A stretch of 64,000 nt of DNA from Catonia carolina (GCA_035578175.1 JAQMRL010000006.1:23161506-23225505), one strand, 5' to 3'. Shown: positions 22,752 to 33,474, counted from the first letter of the stretch. Numbers and translations: made by a program. The notes: generated from the letters alone by a model not told the origin.

Positions 22752-23931
22752 TCATAATCATAGACACCCGAGTTTGACCCCTTACATCTCCAAAACTATG
22801 AGTCGGATTTCAACATATTTTACATCAAAATTTAGCACATTTTATTCTGCGTTGACCTATAATAGTCCTATATTTTTAATATTGTTTAAAAATTGCCATA
22901 TCGAGGTTGGAAGACAAAAAGACCCGGTTTTTTTGATACCGCAACAAATTTCATGCGTTTAGAGGCGTGGAACTCGATAAATATTTGACCGATAAGTTTG
23001 AAATTTCAACACAACATAGACAATTACATTCTTACTTACGAGTTTGAAATTTCGTACACGCTGTATACGAAATTTCAAACTCGTAAGTTATTTAAATTTT
23101 GAATTATTAACAATATTCTGAATCCTTGCTATCTCGGTACCGCTTGACCGTTCAGCATGGGCAAACTATCGTTTTATTCAGCGTAAAAAAACTTAGTATA
23201 GATATGTTAATAACATGAAATATTAATAGGCCAATGTTGTGGTAGAATTTTTAGAATTTTGAAAAATAGATTGGTAATGCGGGGGTTGGGCGGCCGGGGG
23301 CTATGTTGCCTGAATCTGACTGTCTACCTGAATTGACAATGCAGTGTGCCAATTCAGGTAGACATTCTGACGGGATGTCACGTACACAAACTAGCAACAG
23401 GATAGTAACACCCACCCCCCGCATTACCCATCTATTTTTCAAAATTCTAAAAATTCTACCACAACATTGGCCTATTAATATTTCATGTTATTAACATATC
23501 TATACTAAGTTTTTTTACGCTGAATAAAACGATAGTTTGCGCGTGCCGAACGATCGAGCGGTAACCGAGATGGCAAGGGTTTAGAATATTGTCTATAAAT
23601 CAAAATTTAAATAACTTACGAGTTTGAAATTTCATACACGCTGTAAGAATGTAATTGTCTATGTTGTGTTGAAATTTCAAACTTATCGGTCAAATATTTA
23701 CCGAGTTCCACGCCTCTAAACGCATGAAATTTGTTGCGGTATCAAAAAAACCGGGTCTTTTTGTCTTCCAACCTTGATATGGCAGTTTTTAAACAACATT
23801 AAAAATATAGAACTATTATTAGTCAATGCAGAATAAAATGAGCTAAATTTTTATGTAATGTATGTTGAAATCCGACTCATACTTTTGGAAATGCAAGGGT
23901 TCAAACTCAGGTGTCTATGATTATGAAACCG
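22752..23931. repeat. Foldback element, arms about 570 bp
   Basis: A 1.18-kb imperfect palindrome. The left arm from cggtttcataatcatagaca pairs with the right arm ending tgtctatgattatgaaaccg. Blocks such as gacccggtttttttgatacc and aggccaatgttgtggtagaa recur inverted. The centre (about 23280-23410) is GC-richer and holds its own 15-bp hairpin (tgtctacctgaattg / caattcaggtagaca). No transposase frame. Compatible with a foldback-type MITE; a TSD is not clear. Confidence 0.85.
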
Positions 23932-25064
23932 AGTAGGTAATAAATTAGAACTGTGCTATACAAATTATTAATTTTCTTGCCTTTTGTTTTTATTTAGCCG
24001 TCTGCTGCTGCAGTCACTTCCTCTCCAAATGTTTTATAGTTTGCAACTGACTCTATTCCTTGTTATTTTTAATATTATAAATTAATAAGCCCTTACGTAT
24101 AATTATGGCGAAAGCTTTTCCATAGTCACTTTTGCCATAAAATTTACCTACTGATTTACTTTTAAAAGTCCTATGTTGGTGGTTAGACACTCCACATTGT
24201 TTTCCCAGATAAGTTACTTGGCAATAATTTTTTTAAAAGAAAAAGGGATTTTTTTTTAAAACTTTAAAGCGGTTTTGGAAAAAAATTACTTCTCCGAAGT
24301 TTTAACCTGAGAGAAGTAGTTTACTTATAATTAATAAGATGGTGTACAGCTTATTAAGAAAAACCTTTATCAGTTTAAAAAAACTTAATTTTGAGCTTTT
24401 AGCAAAACTGGAAAAGTAGTTTTTGCTTAAATCATTTCAATACACAATCCTTTCAAAAACCACTTGTTAGTGTTTTAGAATTATTGACTTACGAAAAACC
24501 CAATCAATTGAAACAAAGAGATTTGGGGATTTCTTTTAAATTGGAACACTTTCTCCTTCTTACAATATTTTGAGGATTAAAAATTTACCAATAAATGGAA
24601 AACTGTCAAAATCTCGCCGTATTTGAATACGTGGAGTTGTGTGAAAAATCTAATTTGTATATCCTTAGTACTAAGAGTGGTAGAGTGTTATGTTTTTAAA
24701 ATTTTTGTATTAAAGAATTTTTATGACTTCTAAATTACGACTTGAAGTGATATATAGTCTATTATAGTTTAGGAGACATAACTAAGTTAAATAGCAGCTT
24801 AACGTTAGACAGACATAGCTATTAGTTATCATGGCAAATGTTCAAATACCACACTTATAAAATTCTTGTTATGCATTCATCTAATTCCTTCAACAACCTC
24901 GGGCTACATTCCTCGGGTAAACACATCAGTCTAACGTTAACATAAATATACATAACCTACCATTTGTTTTGAACATAATTACCTCCATGTATGTGAATTG
25001 TTTTATAATTTGGGTTAAAACATTCCAATTTTCACATTTTCGTTAACTTAATTTGATTTGTCAA
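23932..25064. other. AT-rich sequence, nothing recognised
   Basis: No supported feature. Confidence 0.4.
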
Positions 25065-25084
25065 CATACACACACGCGCGTGCG

Positions 25085-25118
<34 letters not shown>
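25065..25118. repeat. Alternating purine-pyrimidine (CA/CG)n tract
   Basis: 54 bp of strict alternation, including CGCGCGTGCGCGCGCGCG, then (CA)n. This is a classic Z-DNA-prone sequence. Confidence 0.9.
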
Positions 25119-25247
25119 ATCCGTAAAAAAAGTTTTTTTTTCTTTAGGAGACCAAAAAACGTGTATTTCCGGTGAAAATTCGATTTATAAAAATCGACGT
25201 ATATATATAATTGCACTTTTACTTATATTTTATGTAGGGAAAGAGAA

Positions 25248-25350
25248 TACCTGCAACAGGCAGGTGGAGTGTTAATTATTTGCACTTAATCTGCTAGTTC
25301 CAGGGCTAAAAAAATAGTTATATTAATTATCACGTGGTCAGCCAGTTATA
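25248..25350 (+). repeat. R400 copy, 5' part (split by insertion)
   Basis: Head of a full-length copy, interrupted at its TATA position. The whole copy spans 25248-26675 and has a perfect 11-bp TSD GGGAAAGAGAA (25237-25247, 26676-26686) that brackets the insertion too. Confidence 0.9.
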
Positions 25351-26388
25351 CCAGGTATTTCGGAACTGCACTTCAATATCTTAGAATTTTCATCTGTAGA
25401 ATAAGTATTCTACAGCTAAAAATAAGGAAAACAGTCGATATAAAGAAACCAGAAACGCTTCGTTAGCAAGTTACAGCTAGCGAAAGATTTGGCCTGGAAT
25501 CCTGATCCATCAATAATAGTGCTGATAAACCCCATTGATATCACGGGTCTGAAATTTCGATTCAAATATTTTTGTTCAATACTTTTTTAACTAACAAATT
25601 GAATAAAACTGGTCTGAGAACTGGAAGTTGGTCGCTCAGTTTGCGGAGAGAGTGATCATGAGACTGCGGAGGAGGAGACATCTGGAGATCAGCGGGATCG
25701 CCCTATCCCACATTAAATCAATCCTGTCCCGATCTTAAAAAGCAGGCGCGCCTTATTTCCAAAGCTGGTGATGAAAGAGATGAATGAAAGTGAGAGAGCG
25801 AGTGTTGGTCAGTGACAGCGAGAGGGGAATAAGGCTACAGTTCCCTTCCACGCCCCGCTGACAATATGTAAATTTTTTAACCCGACATTTCCCTAGTAGT
25901 ATTATATAAACAGTTCCAAGGGAGGTGGAGGGTTCTTTGCCGAGGTTAGATTAAGTGGCCAGGCGGTGGGTTTTTGGTTGGTAGGCGGTTGCGGCCTCCT
26001 TGTGGCTGGATGAGGACGCCTCAATTGAGTCCAACACTACTTCCCCATCGTGAGGGAGTAAACATGAGTTTTTCTCGCCACCTCGGATAAAAATAAAGGT
26101 CTCAGAACTGTAACTTTCATAGTTTTTACGTTAATTGACGTAAAATAAAAAAATAAAAATTAAAACTCATTATATTTACGTTTGGAGTAAAATAACTTTG
26201 TTAAATGGCTAATAAATGCATTAAAGTTTCTAATAGAACTTACAAAGAAATTGGTTCTGAGTTGATTGATGTGTTATAATTTAAGTCATTAAAAATAAAT
26301 ACAAGTTCCTTTTTATACCAATTTTTTTCCTTATTTTTAGCTGTAGAATAAATTCCCAAGAGATTGGAGTGCAGTTCATAACACCAGG
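25351..26388. mobile_element. TA-flanked DNA transposon, non-autonomous
   Basis: 1038-bp insertion in R400, flanked by a TA duplication (25349-25350, 26389-26390). The terminal inverted repeat begins CCAGGTATTTCGGAACTGCA on the left and CCTGGTGTTATGAACTGCAC on the right (reverse complement). It extends about 70 bp with a conserved TCTACAGCTAAAAATAAGGA block. No transposase was seen. The TA target suggests Tc1/mariner-superfamily mobilisation. Removing the element restores the R400 sequence exactly at TTATATGAC. Confidence 0.85.
25624..26097 (+). mobile_element. LINE 3' end inserted in the TA element
   Basis: 474 bp with TSD GGTCTGAGAACTG (25611-25623) and GGTCTCAGAACTG (26098-26110), 12 of 13, ending in ataaaaataaa. 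Its last 200 bp match 54285-54510 (gaggacgcctcaattgagtc, acttccccatcgtgag). Reading frames are broken; clade unknown. Confidence 0.75.
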
Positions 26389-26390
26389 TA

Positions 26391-26675
26391 TGACAAGCAT
26401 TTAAGAACAGAAGAGGTAGAGGTGTAAAAGATTCTAGTAAGAGTTGTTTCCTCTAAGAGTAATACGTTTCATTAAATAGTCATACCCTGTAGTGAATGAA
26501 GTGAAGGTGTCATTTGCAGGGTAGGAAGTAGATGCTTTCAGATGGCCTCTCATGCTGATAAGCATACTATTCAACTCAGTGAGAAAGGCAATTGTAAACC
26601 AACTCACTCCTCGTTTTTTTAGTAAAGCCTCTACAAATTCAAACCAGCAAGCTAATGAATTAAACAACAACAACC
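26391..26675 (+). repeat. R400 copy, 3' part (split by insertion)
   Basis: Continues the copy begun at 25248, from tgacaagcatttaagaacag to aaacaacaacaacc. Confidence 0.9.
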
Positions 26676-26686
26676 GGGAAAGAGAA

Positions 26687-27638
26687 AGTTAAAATAGGTT
26701 TGAAAGAGATGAAAAAACGAGAAGAAAGAAATTAAAAAAATAGGTTAGTGTTAGTAGATGATTTTGTATTAAATGATTTTTAGCAAAATCAACAGAAGTT
26801 ATTGAAATGTGAGGTTTAGATCAAAGTTGTTGTTGTTGACCTGAATAAAGGTTAATATTCCTAATTATATTCCTTTGATAACCATAATTATATCGAATAT
26901 TACAATAATTATAATTTATGACATTATAATGACAATTCATATAAAACTAATTGATTCCTTCCAGAAACCAATTATTATTGATCTTAGGTCAATTTTAAAA
27001 CATATTTTAACGCTTATAGCACAATGTATATTAGAAAAGTACATTAAAATATTTACTTATCATTTATTTGTAGAATTTATTAATGTAAATAATTAATTAA
27101 ATGTATTAACTACATTTAAATGTCCCGTTAGGTAATAATTATTTAATAGATTACCATACCAGCTTAATTTCAACGTTCCCACACGGCAGTTACTGCATTA
27201 AAGATGTAAAATAAATATTTAAATAATGAAACTTTCATACATTGATTTCAGTTAAGTAAATATTAGTTTTGCCTAATTTATTCTTAATATGTGCTATCAT
27301 TTGAAATTTAGTGCTTCACGTTTAATGAATGGTGAATGTTGTATTATTGTGGTTTAATTCAATTTATATTTTCGGCAAATCTGTAAAATTTGTATTATGG
27401 TTTCTGTAAGTATTTATTATATAAGAATATTTTTATTGGTTTTCATATTTTATAATATGATTTATTTTATTCCATTTTATTTATTGCTAAATTTTGAGTT
27501 TCATTTCTTTTTCACTTAATTTGTTTTTATATACTACTGTGTGGTTATAACCAGTAAGCATGCACACACTATATGATTAATAAAGGTACCCTTTATATGA
27601 TTTAATCATTTATCATAGTAAGTTTAATTTTTTGATTG
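26687..27638. other. AT-rich sequence, nothing recognised
   Basis: No supported gene. ATGGTTTCT followed by GTAAGT at 27400 looks like a tiny first exon but has no promoter or partner I can confirm. Confidence 0.35.
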
Positions 27639-27650
27639 TTTTTAGTAAGT

Positions 27651-28429
27651 TCTTATTTTTTAAATAAATTTTTGAAAAGCACTCTGCCAACCATTAATAT
27701 AAATTACAGTATAAATGAAATTTACCACCTTACGTTAGGTTGTATTTTAAGTTAAAAAATTTACGCGCGTTTTGGTGGTACCACCTTTTCAGAGCATATT
27801 ATTATAATTAAAAATTAAAATTCAGAAAGTTGTTTCCATTCAGTCATTTGAATTAAAAGTTTTAATCTAAATGTGTTGTTGTTGTTTTTGTTTAGGTCAT
27901 CAGCCAAAAGGCTGGTTTGAACCTCTAGAGGTTTTACTAAGTAAAACGAGGAGTGAGGTGGTTTACAATTGCCTTCCTCACTGAATGGTAAAGTACGCTT
28001 ATAAGCATGCCGAGCCCTCTAAAAAGCACATATTCTCCACCCTGCAAATGACACCTTCACTTCATTCACCACAGGGTCTGGCTGTATAATGAAATTCATT
28101 ACTTTCAGATAAGACAACTCTGATTAGTGTCTTTTACACCTCCACCTCTTCTGTTCTTAAATGATTCAGTCATTTAATTAGCTGACCATGTGATAAGGAA
28201 CAGAACTATTTATTTTAGCCCTGCAACTAACAGATCGAGTGTAAATAATTTGACACTCCACCTGTCTGTTGTAGGCAAATCTAAATGACTGAATGGAACA
28301 CCGTTCTGAATTTTAATTTTTAACTTTAATAATATGATCTGAAGAAGGTGGTACCACCGAAACGCGCGTAAGATTTTTAAACTTAAAAAGTAAGCTAAGA
28401 TAAGGTGATAAATTTCATTTATACTGTAA
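27651..28429. mobile_element. Foldback MITE carrying an R400 in its loop
   Basis: Inverted arms 27702-27860 and 28288-28430 pair over about 145 bp (attacagtataaatgaaatt; acgcgcgtttyggtggtacc; aattaaaattcag). Each arm contains the palindrome GGTGGTACCACC. A 12-bp direct repeat, TTTTTAGTAAGT, at 27639-27650 and 28430-28441 may be its TSD. Without the R400 the element is about 365 bp. Confidence 0.75.
27874..28277 (-). repeat. R400 copy, full length, perfect TSD
   Basis: 404 bp with a perfect 10-bp TSD, AATCTAAATG (27864-27873 and 28278-28287). It defines the family ends: on its own strand TGCCTACAACAGACAGGTGG at the head and a GGCTGATGACCTAAAC(A)n(CAA)n tail. Confidence 0.95.
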
Positions 28430-28496
28430 TTTTTAGTAAGTATTTGCTTTTATTAAGTTTACATAAATTTGAACTTCATTAAATGAAGTTAACCCA

Positions 28497-28715
28497 AGTT
28501 AACTCTGCTCCACCTCCTGCTAAGCCGACGTTATGGATTGCCTGGTATACGTGGAGAACTTAGTACGTGAATCAATGGATTGGAATTGCTGTGTAATTTA
28601 AATTTAAAGCTTTGGTACACGTGAATGGTGTCATTAACAAATGGGATTTTAAAGTCCGAGTGAAGTGTGTGGTTTGACACCAAAATTAGAGCGTTAACTA
28701 GCGTATGAAGCAACA
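28497..28715 (-). pseudogene. Jockey-like LINE C-terminal remnant
   Basis: Reverse frame reads VSNHTLHSDFKIPFVNDTI, then KLHSNSNPLIHVLSSPRIPG, then RRLSRRWSR. This is the Jockey RT C-terminal signature, as in the copies at 21871 and 52778 but a different subfamily. Confidence 0.75.
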
Positions 28716-28889
28716 GTTTAACTATTATGAAGTAACAGTTTAACGAAAAATTAATGTACGATAAAAATACAAAAATAATCTGTACAATTTAAATAACTAA
28801 CTGCCCGTCCCGGCTGCAACCGGGTATAATTTTGTTTTATTTTAATAATTTTGCAATTAAGGGTTATAAATAAATAAAAATCCGTTTAA

Positions 28890-29018
28890 TGAGACGACGC
28901 GTTTCATCGCTGGTGGCAATTTTTAAAAGGGGTACCGTTTGTGGCAAAAACCATTAGTATATATGAGAAATCGAACACTATTTTTGTTTTTAAATTCTGA
29001 CTTTTATTTCTTGACGGA
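28890..29018 (-). repeat. Repeat Z fragment
   Basis: Matches one end of the 39395-40345 array in reverse (gacgcgtttcatcg, ggtggcaatttttaaaa, gcaaaaaccattag). Confidence 0.6.
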
Positions 29019-29098
29019 ATCTTTGTTTCCAAAAATCAGCAGTTCAATAGCTGACTCGTGGCGACGACTTTACCTACTAGATCAACCCGGTGGGTTAA
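29019..29098 (-). repeat. SINE-4 head fragment
   Basis: The tRNA-like head in reverse (gacgactttacctactagat, caacccggtgggttaa), joined directly to repeat Z. Confidence 0.65.
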
Positions 29099-29403
29099 AA
29101 AATAATAGGAGTCAGTTTTTTTAGATAGTCTATACGTAATGGGCGAAAAAGTTCTTAAAATTCAAAAAGTCCATACAATGAAAACATTTTCTATAAAAAA
29201 ATTATTAGTTATAAATAGCTGACGTGATTGTGCTGTAACCGTATGTATTCAATAATTGATTAGTCTATATTTAAACAAATACATTGACCATACTATATTT
29301 TTTTGGTTTCATACTGCAAAATAAAAAATATACTTAAAATACTATTTCTACGATTCTTTCGCACATTGAAACAATATTTTCTATGTATCTTATGTTTAAC
29401 AAT

Positions 29404-29800
29404 TTGTTGTTTAAGTTAACAGCCGAAAGGCTGGTTTGAACCTCTAGAGGTTTTACTAAGTATAACGAGGAGCGAGGTGGTTTACTATTGCCTTCCTTAC
29501 TGAGTACAAAGGTAGCCTATGCTTATCAGCATGCCAGGCTCTCTGAAAAGCATCTACTTTGCTCCCAGCAAATGACCCCTTCACTTCATTCACAACAGGG
29601 TCTGGCTGTATAATGAAATTCATTACTTTCAGAAGAGATAACTCAATAGTGTCTTTTAGACCTCCACCCCTTCTGTTCTTAAAGAGTTCAGTCATATAAT
29701 TGGCTGACCACGTGATAAGAAACAGAACTATATTTTGTAGCCCTGAAACTAGCAGATAGAGTGCAAATAATTTAACACTCCACCTACTTGTTGCGGGCAT
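29404..29800 (-). repeat. R400 copy
   Basis: Full length. Flanks TTTAACAAT (29395-29403) and TTTTACAAT (29801-29809) are a probable TSD. Confidence 0.85.
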
Positions 29801-29809
29801 TTTTACAAT

Positions 29810-30275
29810 ATTATTAGAAAATAAAGATTGACCGCCTCTACAGTAGTTTGCGTGCTCCAAAACTTGTAAACGTCAATGGTAAGATCAGCATAGATTCAGG
29901 TATTTTTTATATACCATGGAATTTGTACATGAATGCTCGTATGTTTATATAAACCTTTTAATTTTCTTTATTATTAAACATAAAATCTGCGACATTACAA
30001 ACAACCCGCTCTTTAAAATATGAGAACATTAAGTAGTTTTTCTAACTACAGGAACTCACATTAATAGGTTTCATTGAATCTGATCCAACTGATAAACTGA
30101 TGTTGTGAACATTTTAGCATCTAACAATAATCTTGAATCAAAATAACGAAATCTAAAATCTATACGGTAATTTTTTTATGTCTTTGATAATTGTAGAACT
30201 AATTTTTATAAAACCAACTTTGTAGAATGAAAAAATTTAGTGAAATAAATATTGAATTATTTTAAAATAAAACGC
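29810..30275. other. AT-rich sequence, nothing recognised
   Basis: No firm feature. ATGAATGCTC followed by GTATGT at 29929 has the right phase to be a first exon for gene A, but support is weak. Confidence 0.3.
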
Positions 30276-30828
30276 ATTATTATTGTTATTATTATTAGTC
30301 GTAAAGGTCCCGAAGTGGAAGATGCTAAGTAAATCTGGTTTGTTTTTGGGATTTCTTGTCTTTTTTATCCGCCCACCTGTTTTTCATTCTTTGTGAGAAT
30401 TCAGCTTTTCTCTGTTCACTCCACTTTGTTCCGGTTCTTGGAGCTTTTGTCTCTGGTTTAACCTCCCATTTTTTAACTTTTGTTCTAAAATTGTCTCTTA
30501 TGAGAATTTCTTCTTTGGTGATTTTGGCCAATTCTAAATCTTTTTTAACACTTTGTATCCATTCCCCCCCATTAACAAGTGATGATACATATTTTGCTAT
30601 TCTCTTTGTGAGTCTATTGTCAGGAAGCCTAATAATGTGGCCATAAAATTGAAGGCGTCGTTTCCTCATGTCTGTCTCTATGTTGAAATATTCTTCAATT
30701 TTCGACGTTCTCTGTAACCTGTACCCGTTTTCGGTCCATCTAGGTCCAAGAATTTTCCTAATTATTTTTCTTTCTTCTTTTTTTAAGCTTTCCATGTATG
30801 TTTTCCTGTTAAGTGCCAAGGTCTCACT
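30276..30828 (-). mobile_element. RTE-like LINE, 3' end copy
   Basis: 5'-truncated LINE on the minus strand. The C-terminal RT ORF is followed by a very short 3' UTR and an (AATAAT)n-type microsatellite tail (30276-30298), typical of RTE-clade elements. It is a different subfamily from the element at 46373-49280 but aligns with its C-terminus. Confidence 0.75.
30325..30819 (-). CDS. RTE-like LINE ORF, C-terminal 164 codons
   Basis: Begins inside the ORF because the element is truncated. It contains KRRLQFYGHIIRLPDNRLTK, which matches KRRIAFFSHISRLPETRLTK of the LINE at 46373-49280. It ends with the shared region WSEQRKAEFSQRMKNRWADK. This is the RTE C-terminal domain downstream of the RT palm; no catalytic residues are included. 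The frame is open over its length, so decay is limited. Confidence 0.75.
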   Translation of the reverse strand: MALNRKTYMESLKKEERKIIRKILGPRWTENGYRLQRTSKIEEYFNIETDMRKRRLQFYGHIIRLPDNRLTKRIAKYVSSLVNGGEWIQSVKKDLELAKITKEEILIRDNFRTKVKKWEVKPETKAPRTGTKWSEQRKAEFSQRMKNRWADKKDKKSQKQTRFT

Positions 30829-30830
30829 GG

Positions 30831-30872
<42 letters not shown>

Positions 30873-30875
30873 TAT
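30829..30875. repeat. (ATT)n microsatellite
   Basis: About 40 bp of ATT repeats between the LINE and the mariner element. The mariner TA target lies at its end. Confidence 0.9.
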
Positions 30876-30877
30876 TA

Positions 30878-32184
30878 CAATGGTCATCTCTAAAGTAAAG
30901 ACAGTTTTGTTGTAAAAAATTTATTCAAAAAAATATGTAAAACAAAGTGATACAGAATAAAATACGTAACGTACATAAATGCTCTACATAGTCACCATAT
31001 GAAGTAAGACATTTGTCATAGCGATTTTTCATCAGCTTTAATATACCCTCGTCAAATTCTTCTCCCGCCAGTTCATTTAACCACCGCTTCACAGCATCTT
31101 TAAGTTCATCGTCACCTGCAAATTGCTTACCACCCAAAAATTATTTCAATTTGCCAAATAAATGGTAATCTGAAGGCGCTAAATATGGACCGTACGGTGG
31201 GTGACTGAAAATTTCCCATCCAAATCTTCTCAGTAAATCGTGCGTTATCGTGCAAGAGTACGATCCCGTCGGTAAGCCGTCCACGGCACGCGATTTTGAA
31301 TAGCACGTCGTAACTTGCGTAGAGTTTGGCAGTAATATTCTGCATTTACAGTCGTTCCACGTGGCGTAAAGTCAATCAACAGTATGCCAAATCGATTCCA
31401 AAAGACCGTGGCCATCAATTTCCTTCCAAACGGCAGTGGCTTGATCTTTGTCGGTTTCGTTGATGACTGAGGATGTCGCCATATACATGACTGCCGTTTT
31501 TTTCTGGCGTGTAATAAGAAATCCACGTTTCATCGACGGTAACTATTGAATTAAGGAATTCATCACCATTTTCTCTGCATCAGCAATTCCAACGCAGATC
31601 CCATTCGGATTTGTTTATGACGTTCCGATAACATGAATGGCACTCAACGCGCACAAACCTTTCTGAATTCTAAATGGTCAGGCACAATGCGAGCACTAAG
31701 AGCTCTTGAAACATCAAGGAAACTAAGGGCCAATTCATATATTGTCACGCAAAATTGTTCTTGATTTCTTTATCAACCTTTTTCAACAAGTCCTCGTTGA
31801 TTATATTGAGGGCCTCCCCAAACATTCTTCATCATGCACAATCACTCTTGTATTTCTAAACCTTTCACACCATTTTCGAACGTATCTTTCATTCATTACA
31901 TTATCACCGTACACAGCAACTAATTGCCTATGAATTTCGACCGATTTAATGTTTTGATGGTTTAAAAAACGTATCACTCCACTTATTTCACCATCAGCGG
32001 CAACATCAATTATCAGATTCATTTAAAAATGCAATAACAACAAAAGTAAATAAAGATAGAACAACGCGACAACTGACAAACAACAATGCAGTGTGTATAT
32101 TAAGAACAGGCCTTTCACCACAAAGGTTAGCCAACCTCAAGGCGAGAAATTGCCCAACGGTCTTTACTTTAGAGATGATCCTTG
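30878..32184 (-). mobile_element. mariner-family transposon, decayed
   Basis: 1307 bp, the normal length for mariner, flanked by TA (30876-30877 and 32185-32186). The terminal inverted repeats share TCATCTCTAAAGTAAAGAC near both ends. The transposase lies on the minus strand in several frames. Confidence 0.9.
30925..32022 (-). pseudogene. mariner transposase pseudogene
   Basis: Cut-and-paste transposase read from 32022 leftwards with frameshifts. First the N-terminal helix-turn-helix region (VIRFLNHQNIKSVEIHRQLV, WCERFRNTRV). Then VDETW with the first catalytic Asp near 31530, FTPRGTTVNAEYYCQTLRKL, VLLHDNAR with the second Asp, and PYLAPSDYHLFGKL. The end is LGGKQF-type, AVKRWLNELAGEEFDEGI. 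The third catalytic Asp, normally in SPDLAP, is Tyr here (GPYLAP). This and the frameshifts make it inactive. Confidence 0.85.
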
Positions 32185-32186
32185 TA

Positions 32187-32392
32187 TTATACCTTTTGTA
32201 AAAATCAAGAATAGAGATGTAGAAGAAGATGATTCAGGTCTATTTCTATTATTTTTTTGCCATTGACCAATTTTTCGTTTATTGAGTCTTATAGTTGGCG
32301 TACGTTTAAAATTATTATCGATAATGATTTAAAATTTTAATATTAATTAATTTAAAATGTTAAATACTTTGATTATTAGGCAAACCATTCAG
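32187..32392. other. Upstream sequence of gene A exon
   Basis: AT-rich. The first coding exon of gene A was not located here. The acceptor could be attcag/TAATAC at 32392 or attag/GCAAAC at 32379. Confidence 0.3.
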
Positions 32393-32650
32393 TAATACTA
32401 TTATTTGTAATAAACACCCTGATGATCATAGTTAAAAGAAGTGCATCGGTCCCAATACAAATTCTTCAGGAACACCGACCGGAATACACACCATCCAAAG
32501 ATGATCATGAACTCGAGAATAAGAACAGCCATGTATTTGGTCAAGCTGTTGGTACGGCTATTGCTCCAATAGTAGGTGCAGTTGTTGGACCGCTACTGAT
32601 CAACATTGCAAATGGAATCACCAATGGGATAACAACCAGTGTTTCTCTCG
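32393..32650 (+). CDS. Gene A, internal exon: small secreted protein
   Basis: Unrecognised host gene. The frame opens at the acceptor (ccattcag) and reads through a hydrophobic segment VILLFVINTLMIIVKRSASV, which looks like a signal peptide whose first residues lie in an unseen upstream exon. If an internal start were used, ATG at 32422 falls inside it. Then comes a charged stretch (EHRPEYTPSKDDHELENKN) and a Gly/Ala/Ile-rich segment GQAVGTAIAPIVGAVVGPLL, which is amphipathic or membrane-seeking. The exon ends CTCTCG/GTAAGT, phase 1, and joins in frame to 35546-35838. The predicted mature protein is about 160 residues. No family is recognised; the open frame, strong donor, phase match and downstream poly(A) signal support a real gene. 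Confidence 0.65.
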
Positions 32651-32867
32651 GTAAGTGATAACCCTTAACATTATTTTTTACATATTTTTACGTTTTTAAT
32701 TTTATTTATTCTAAAATTATAATCAACCTTAATATTGAATATACTTTGAACTAATTTTATGGCATTATATTCCTTAAAAATGCATTTTGTTTTGGATTTA
32801 CTGTAGGACTTCTATTAAAAAATATAAATCTCGTACGTTTTTAACTTTTTAGATAGATAATTTAATC

Positions 32868-33100
32868 TTCCTCTTCTTGTTTCTATTAAGGATTAGGCAT
32901 AAGCCTGTTCCGAACTCACGAACAATCCTACAAATACACACAAACACGAGCTATTCCAACTCGTACATCTCGACTACTGCCTTCTTCATGAGGTCTTCCC
33001 ACCCCCCTTCAACCAACTGGAATATATTCCGTATCTTTGAAGGGTATTCTCTCCTCTGGCATCCTTTCCAAATGTTGGCTCCATTGATTTCGGTACTCTA
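32868..33100 (-). pseudogene. LINE-X 3' tail fragment
   Basis: Reverse strand reads HLERMPEERIPFK and RGVGRPHEE in broken frames. The family 3' UTR (ttcggaacaggcttatgcct, aatccttaat) and a purine tail follow. Confidence 0.75.
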
Positions 33101-33156
33101 CATTGATAGATACTTGGTATTGATTGCGATAATTTAATCCTTGTTCAATTATTATT

Positions 33157-33347
33157 GCCGGCCGCATTGGCGTAGTTGGTAACGTGCTCGCCTCTCATCA
33201 TGTGGTCTTGGGTTCGAATTCCATTCAGGCACGGCAATTTTCATACGTTACAAAAAATCATTTCATCCTTCACCGTTTACATTAGCAGTAATTACAGAAC
33301 AATCAGTCGTTAAACCAAAAAAAAAAAACAAAAAACAAAAAGAAAAA
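33157..33347 (+). repeat. SINE-2 copy, perfect TSD
   Basis: A box TGGCGTAGTTGG, B box GGTTCGAATTCC, A-rich tail. Perfect 10-bp TSD CAATTATTAT (33147-33156, 33348-33357). Confidence 0.9.
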
Positions 33348-33474
33348 CAATTATTATCACATTCAACTATCTTTTTTTTAACAAAGGGTAATCCTTTTGC
33401 AATCATATATTTAGATGTATTTATACTAAGGAAGATGATTAAATCTCAATATAACTTACGTAGAATAAAAATAT

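Noticed and set aside
27400..27414. Mini first exon ATGGTTTCT/GTAAGT for gene A
   Set aside because: Phase 0 would need the less likely 32379 acceptor, and there is no promoter motif upstream.
29456..29860. 134-codon reverse frame
   Set aside because: Lies almost wholly inside an R400 copy; similar frames occur in other R400 copies and none is conserved across them.
29929..29938. Mini first exon ATGAATGCTC/GTATGT for gene A
   Set aside because: Phase fits and would give a good signal peptide, but a 10-base match is too weak to annotate without RNA data.
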